Assembly (NCBI RefSeq): GCF_030063415.1
Contig: NZ_JASITA010000017.1
Span: 62,001 to 126,000, forward strand
DNA from: Streptomyces sp. H27-C3
GTDB taxonomy: Bacteria > Actinomycetota > Actinomycetes > Streptomycetales > Streptomycetaceae
Length of the DNA: 64,000 nt
Direction of reading: 5' to 3'
Below are positions 61,061-64,000 of the stretch, one piece after another; the stretch's first letter is position 1; every line of letters begins with the position of its first letter. The notes under the pieces were generated by a model, which was given only the letters and a program-made list of their open reading frames with translations, did no database searches and was not told where the DNA came from. The position numbers and the translations under genes are program-made.

Positions 61061-62449
61061 CTACTCATCCGCCGACGGGTGCCGTACCTCCTCCTCGTCC
61101 TCGATGCGCTTCTGGAGATCCTTGGTCTGCCCCGAGATACACCGGGCGTAGGTGGACAGCAGCACCGGCACGCTGTTGCCTGCCCACTCAGCGACCTGCG
61201 CCGGCGGAACGCCGTTGTTGAGCCACTTCGTCAGGCAGGTGTGTCGCAAGTCGTAAACGCGTCGCCCCAGCGGTGAGGCGTACTCGTGTGGAGCAAGGCA
61301 CTTAAGCCGGGCGGTGCGCCACGCCCGACGGATGACCGACCCAGCGAGCATCTCGCCCTTCTCTCCGGGGAACAGCAGGTCGTCCGGCTTGAGGTCCGCC
61401 TCCGCAACGTGCTCGCGGAGAATCTTCGTCAGAGCCGGGCGCAACGGCACCGGGCGCGTGTCCTCGACGGCCCGCCCCTTCAAGCCCCGCTTCTCGTGCA
61501 CGCCACCGGCGTCGGTCCACTGCTTCCCGACCTCCGGCTGAGCGGAGTGGAGCAGCAGCTCGCCCCACTGGTCGGCGTCTGCTTCCCCAGGAAGGTGCAC
61601 GTCCTGCACACGCAGCGCCACGGCTTCCTCTGGGCGAGGCCCGGCGTAGTAGATCGTGGCGAAGAAGGCGTGCAGCCGATGGCCACCACGGGGGCGGTGC
61701 CATACCCACCGGAGCAGGGCCCCAGCCTGCTCCGGGTTGAGCAGCGACCTCTTGTCGACGGCAAGTGACGTCTTCGGAGCGGTTCCCTTGCCCTTGGGGA
61801 GAGGGTTCGCACGCAGCACCTGACGCTTTACCGCGTACTCCAAAACCACGTTCATGATCCGGCGATACCTCTTGACCGACGATGCTGCCGATGCCGAGCC
61901 ATCCAGCTTCGTGGACAGCGCATGGACGACGTCGTCCACCTTGGCCGGGTCCTCCCAGGCCGCCATGCTGAGCGAGTTGCGCTCAATCCACTTGAGGACG
62001 GCCGCGACTTCGGGTGGCGCGTCACTGCGGCGCTTGGTGTTGAAGGCCCACTCCCGCAGCGCCGTGCGTACATCCTCGGGCTTGAAGTCGCTCGGCTCGG
62101 AGCGCAGCAGAGCGACGGTCGCTGTCATGAGCGCCTTGGCGGTGTTCTTCCGACTGTTCCCGGCGGTGCGACGCCACTGCATGTCACAGAACTGGACAGC
62201 GAAGTCGTACCAGGTGACTGCGCTCGCGCCAGAACGGTACGCAACCGGCAATGCGGTCGCGCAATCGAACGCCTCACCTCGGCGGGTGGCGCTGACGAGA
62301 TCGGAGCGGAATGCATCGGCGAGAGCGTAGGTGTCGAACGGCCGACGCTTCCGCGCGCCATCGACGGCCCACCGCACGATGTACGTGGTCTTCCGCTGCC
62401 CTCGATAAGTCATGATCTTGTGCACTCTGACGTTGTATGTCGTGTCCAT
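61061..62449 (-). CDS. int: Tyrosine recombinase (integrase)
   Basis: A 462-residue site-specific recombinase. N-terminal AP2-like arm-binding region (TTYIVRWAVDGARKRRPFDTYALADAFRSDL), SAM-like core-binding domain, and catalytic domain with Arg in YYAGPRPEEAVALR, box II YDLRHTCLTKWLNNG and nucleophile Tyr in VPVLLSTYARC. The first His of the usual H-x-x-R-H box is Tyr, as in many actinobacterial integrases. ATG 62449 overlaps the xis stop, so both are co-translated. It ends 190 bp from tRNA-Arg, the inferred target. Confidence 0.93.
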   Translation of the reverse strand: MDTTYNVRVHKIMTYRGQRKTTYIVRWAVDGARKRRPFDTYALADAFRSDLVSATRRGEAFDCATALPVAYRSGASAVTWYDFAVQFCDMQWRRTAGNSRKNTAKALMTATVALLRSEPSDFKPEDVRTALREWAFNTKRRSDAPPEVAAVLKWIERNSLSMAAWEDPAKVDDVVHALSTKLDGSASAASSVKRYRRIMNVVLEYAVKRQVLRANPLPKGKGTAPKTSLAVDKRSLLNPEQAGALLRWVWHRPRGGHRLHAFFATIYYAGPRPEEAVALRVQDVHLPGEADADQWGELLLHSAQPEVGKQWTDAGGVHEKRGLKGRAVEDTRPVPLRPALTKILREHVAEADLKPDDLLFPGEKGEMLAGSVIRRAWRTARLKCLAPHEYASPLGRRVYDLRHTCLTKWLNNGVPPAQVAEWAGNSVPVLLSTYARCISGQTKDLQKRIEDEEEVRHPSADE

Positions 62450-62634
62450 CAGGCAGCGTCCTCAAGGTCGTTGAGCCAGTTCTCCAAGTCCGTGCGGCGG
62501 ACGCGGATGTCGCCGTTCGGGAGCTTGATGCAGCGGGGAGCGCGGTTCTTGGCGCGCCAGTCGTAGAAGGTCGAACGGGAGATCTGGAGTTCTTCACAGA
62601 CCTCGGGGAGCTTGAGCATCTGGGGGCGTGCCAC
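62449..62634 (-). CDS. xis: Excisionase / AlpA-like helix-turn-helix protein
   Basis: A 61-residue winged-helix protein (LKLPEVCEELQISRSTFYDWRAKNRAPRCIKLPNGDIRVRRTDLENWL), the MerR/AlpA-like fold of excisionases. ATG 62634 follows AAGGAG. Located directly upstream of int and sharing one base with it. It should direct excision and perhaps regulate int. Confidence 0.9.
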   Translation of the reverse strand: MARPQMLKLPEVCEELQISRSTFYDWRAKNRAPRCIKLPNGDIRVRRTDLENWLNDLEDAA

Positions 62635-62717
62635 GGCTTCGACTCCTTGGGAAGGGTGACGGGATCTTCGAGCTGTGGACTGTGCGAGAGGCCGTGTCTG
62701 TCCGAGGTGCGGATTTC

Positions 62718-62933
62718 TGCGTCATTGCGTCATGCGCGTCATTCAGGCCCCTGACCTGCTCTTTTGCGTGACGCAGTGGTGGGAGCTGCGTCATTGGTGC
62801 GTCATGGGCTGCGTCATCCGTGACGTAGCCCATGACGCAGATGACGCAGGATGACGCAGAGTTCGTCGTCTGCGTCATGCCTGTTGCCGCAGGTCAGATG
62901 CCGTTTTCGGGCTTGCATGACGCAGATGACGCA
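62718..62933. repeat. Iteron-like array of TGCGTCAT / ATGACGCA octamers
   Basis: Eleven exact copies: 62718, 62726, 62787, 62798, 62810, 62871 (TGCGTCAT on the plus strand) and 62832, 62841, 62851, 62917, 62926 (ATGACGCA), plus copies with one mismatch at 62735, 62768 and 62820. Neighbouring copies start 8-12 bases apart within clusters, close to one helical turn. Two copies overlap to form TGCGTGACGCA at 62765. Typical of a replication-initiator or regulator array; the protein that binds is unknown. Confidence 0.9.
62801..62836. repeat. Large inverted repeat inside the octamer array
   Basis: 16-base arms 62801-62816 and 62821-62836 with one wobble mismatch and loop TCCG. The arms contain octamer copies in opposite directions, so it may extrude as a cruciform or act as a dyad binding site. 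Confidence 0.8.
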
Positions 62934-63047
62934 GGGTTTTCCTCTTAGGACAAAAGAGGGGGTGGTGTCTGGTGTGGTGCGCTGCTTCTTCAAGCGCGAT
63001 GAAGGAGCCGCTGCGCGGCGCGACCTTGGGGCGGCGTTCCGCCGAAC

Positions 63048-63099
63048 AGCAAGAGGAGCACCCGCGTCCGTGGTGCGGGAGCGGGGTGCTCCTCTTGCT
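63048..63099. terminator. Hairpin terminator after the ATPase gene
   Basis: Perfect 16-bp arms (63048-63063 with 63084-63099) and a 20-base loop, 22 bp past the stop of the minus-strand ATPase gene. Smaller GGCGG/CCGCC hairpin next to it (63030-63043). Confidence 0.8.
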
Positions 63100-63120
63100 T
63101 GTCCGGGTGAACTGGGTGGG

Positions 63121-64000
63121 TCAGAACGCCCGCTCTTGCTCGTGCGGGGGCGGAGTGGCCGGGCGGGTCATTTCGAGGTACCGGCCCTCGCTGGTGCGGC
63201 CGGTGTCGATGAGGACACCGCGTGCGGCAAGGGTGGGTTGGAGGCGCTTGAGGCGGTCGGAGAGGACTTTGCCGGTGGTGGGCCAGCCCTTGGGCAGCGG
63301 ACGGAAGTCGTCGCCGCTGTGGAGCACGCTCAGGCAGTGCAGCCACTCGGTGGACGTCATTCGCTGCGCGGCGCCCGGGTCGATGGTGTCGGCGTGCCTG
63401 AGGACGGTCTGCGCCAGGAGATCACCCTCGATCACGTCGTCGTTGAGGTCGTCGAGACTGGCCCGGTAGGCGGGCAGGGCCCCGAGGCCGGTCGCCGTGT
63501 CGAACTGCGCGCACAGGTGCGCGAAGTCCGCCATCCGCAGATCGGTGGGCGTCTCTGCGTCGGCTGCACGGACCTTGACCGTAAAGTCCAGGAGCGACCC
63601 GAGCACGACCGGCAGCGCTTCCGCGTATTCCGCCCACAGTTCGGCTTCCGTGCGCCGGATGCGGGGCCGCTCCAGTCGCAGGGGCATGAGGCGTTCGGCG
63701 AGGTCGGGCCGGATGACGCCGACGTCGATGCCGGTCATGAGCAGGGGGCGGCGGTAGCCGACGCGGAAGACGTCACCGTCGGTGAACAGGGCGCGCTTGA
63801 CGTTCTCCGCTCCGGTCACGATGCAGCACATGGCGTCGGACAGGTCCGGGGTCATGTGGCTCAGGTTGTCCAGCGCCGTGACCCACCCGGCCGCAACGGC
63901 TGCGATGAGGTTCTCTTCATCCTTCGGAGCGCGCCGCAGGTCCCCGCCCATGCCTTCAATGATCCGCACCAGCATCCGCCCGGCGGTGGACTTGCCCGCC
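63121..64000 (-). CDS. AAA-type ATPase / replicative helicase-like protein (N terminus outside the window)
   Basis: At least 293 residues, open to the window edge. The most upstream codons read AGKSTAGR, a Walker A loop, followed by LVRIIEGMGGDLRRAPKDEENLIAAVAAGWVTALDNLSHMTPDLSDAMCCIVTG (Walker B-like LDNLS and sensor region) and FRVGYRRPLLMTGIDVGVIRPDLAERLMPLRLERP, the arginine-finger region. The rest is a helical C-terminal domain with a winged-helix-like end (LPKGWPTTGKVLSDRLKRLQPTLAARGVLI). This resembles the helicase halves of phage and plasmid primase-helicases. In this island it probably acts in element replication. Confidence 0.75.
   Translation of the reverse strand, partial: AGKSTAGRMLVRIIEGMGGDLRRAPKDEENLIAAVAAGWVTALDNLSHMTPDLSDAMCCIVTGAENVKRALFTDGDVFRVGYRRPLLMTGIDVGVIRPDLAERLMPLRLERPRIRRTEAELWAEYAEALPVVLGSLLDFTVKVRAADAETPTDLRMADFAHLCAQFDTATGLGALPAYRASLDDLNDDVIEGDLLAQTVLRHADTIDPGAAQRMTSTEWLHCLSVLHSGDDFRPLPKGWPTTGKVLSDRLKRLQPTLAARGVLIDTGRTSEGRYLEMTRPATPPPHEQERAF

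Larger units (their letters stand above)
62635..63120. other. 486-bp non-coding region of the integrative element
   Basis: Between xis (minus) and the end of the ATPase gene (minus). Holds the octamer array (62718-62933), a large hairpin (62801-62836) and a terminator (63048-63099). A 94-codon frame across it is not supported as a gene. Confidence 0.7.
60801..64000. mobile_element. Left end of an integrative element in tRNA-Arg (AICE-like), truncated by the window
   Basis: Order: tRNA-Arg, integrase reading towards the tRNA, overlapping excisionase, a 480-bp array of octamer repeats, and a gene with an ATPase P-loop. This is the layout of actinomycete integrative and conjugative elements or related phage-like islands. 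The element proper starts inside the tRNA 3' half or just after it; the exact core cannot be set without the other end, which lies beyond 64000. Confidence 0.75.

Noticed and set aside
62594..62878. 94-codon minus-strand frame over the octamer array
   Set aside because: Overlaps xis, its composition follows the repeats (VICVMGYVTDD, NDAHDAMTQ), and no ribosome site is seen.
62718..62933. CRISPR array
   Set aside because: Repeats are 8 bases, in both directions, with irregular short gaps; no cas genes.

Overview
The window is high-GC chromosomal DNA of a Streptomyces-type actinomycete. Evidence: strong third-position GC bias, GTG and TTG starts, a TAT-exported phosphoesterase, a mycothiol-linked oxidoreductase, a csnR-K chitosan operon, an SsbB paralogue beside two dynamin-like GTPases, and a LAXTG surface protein. 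Gene order resembles the core region of S. coelicolor that holds a second asd, malQ, csnR-K and ssbB. That comparison is from memory, not from a search.

Layout. 1-15.1 kb: tail of an unknown gene, a mycothiol-dependent nitroreductase-like protein, aminopeptidase N, a DUF559/AbiEi-like protein, a TAT-secreted metallophosphoesterase, a Nudix hydrolase, a very large secreted subtilase, a nitroreductase, asd, and an MFS exporter with a divergent LysR regulator. 15.1-23.7 kb: DUF1203 protein, a second aminopeptidase N, allantoicase, LysR regulator, a DMT transporter gene broken by one in-frame TGA, an intact EamA transporter with divergent MarR regulator and a clear operator, and a small membrane protein. 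23.8-38.7 kb, glycan use: 4-alpha-glucanotransferase with a disordered insert and a coupled repeat-bearing small ORF, a secreted GH84-type glucosaminidase with an altered catalytic pair, an HNH protein, an MscS channel, and the csnR-E-F-G-H-K operon (ROK repressor, ABC sugar uptake, GH4 hydrolase, sugar kinase) with its palindromic operator.

38.9-49.7 kb is the most interesting chromosomal block. Seven co-directional, tightly spaced genes encode a GlnX-like membrane sensor, a GlnH-like binding protein, a helical protein of unknown function, a PknG-like kinase, a PP2C phosphatase, a von Willebrand A protein and an FHA protein. This joins the mycobacterial PknG-GlnX-GlnH amino-acid sensor to a kinase/phosphatase/VWA triad of the TerY-P kind.

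49.8-60.5 kb: a protein-isoaspartate-type methyltransferase, truncated haemoglobin, an ettA-thioesterase operon, a thioester-domain LAETG surface protein, ssbB, and a two-gene dynamin-like GTPase operon (sporulation septation in related species). 60.8-64 kb: tRNA-Arg(UCU) followed immediately by an integrase/excisionase pair, an iteron-like array of TGCGTCAT octamers and the end of an AAA-type ATPase. This is one end of an integrative element that runs off the window.
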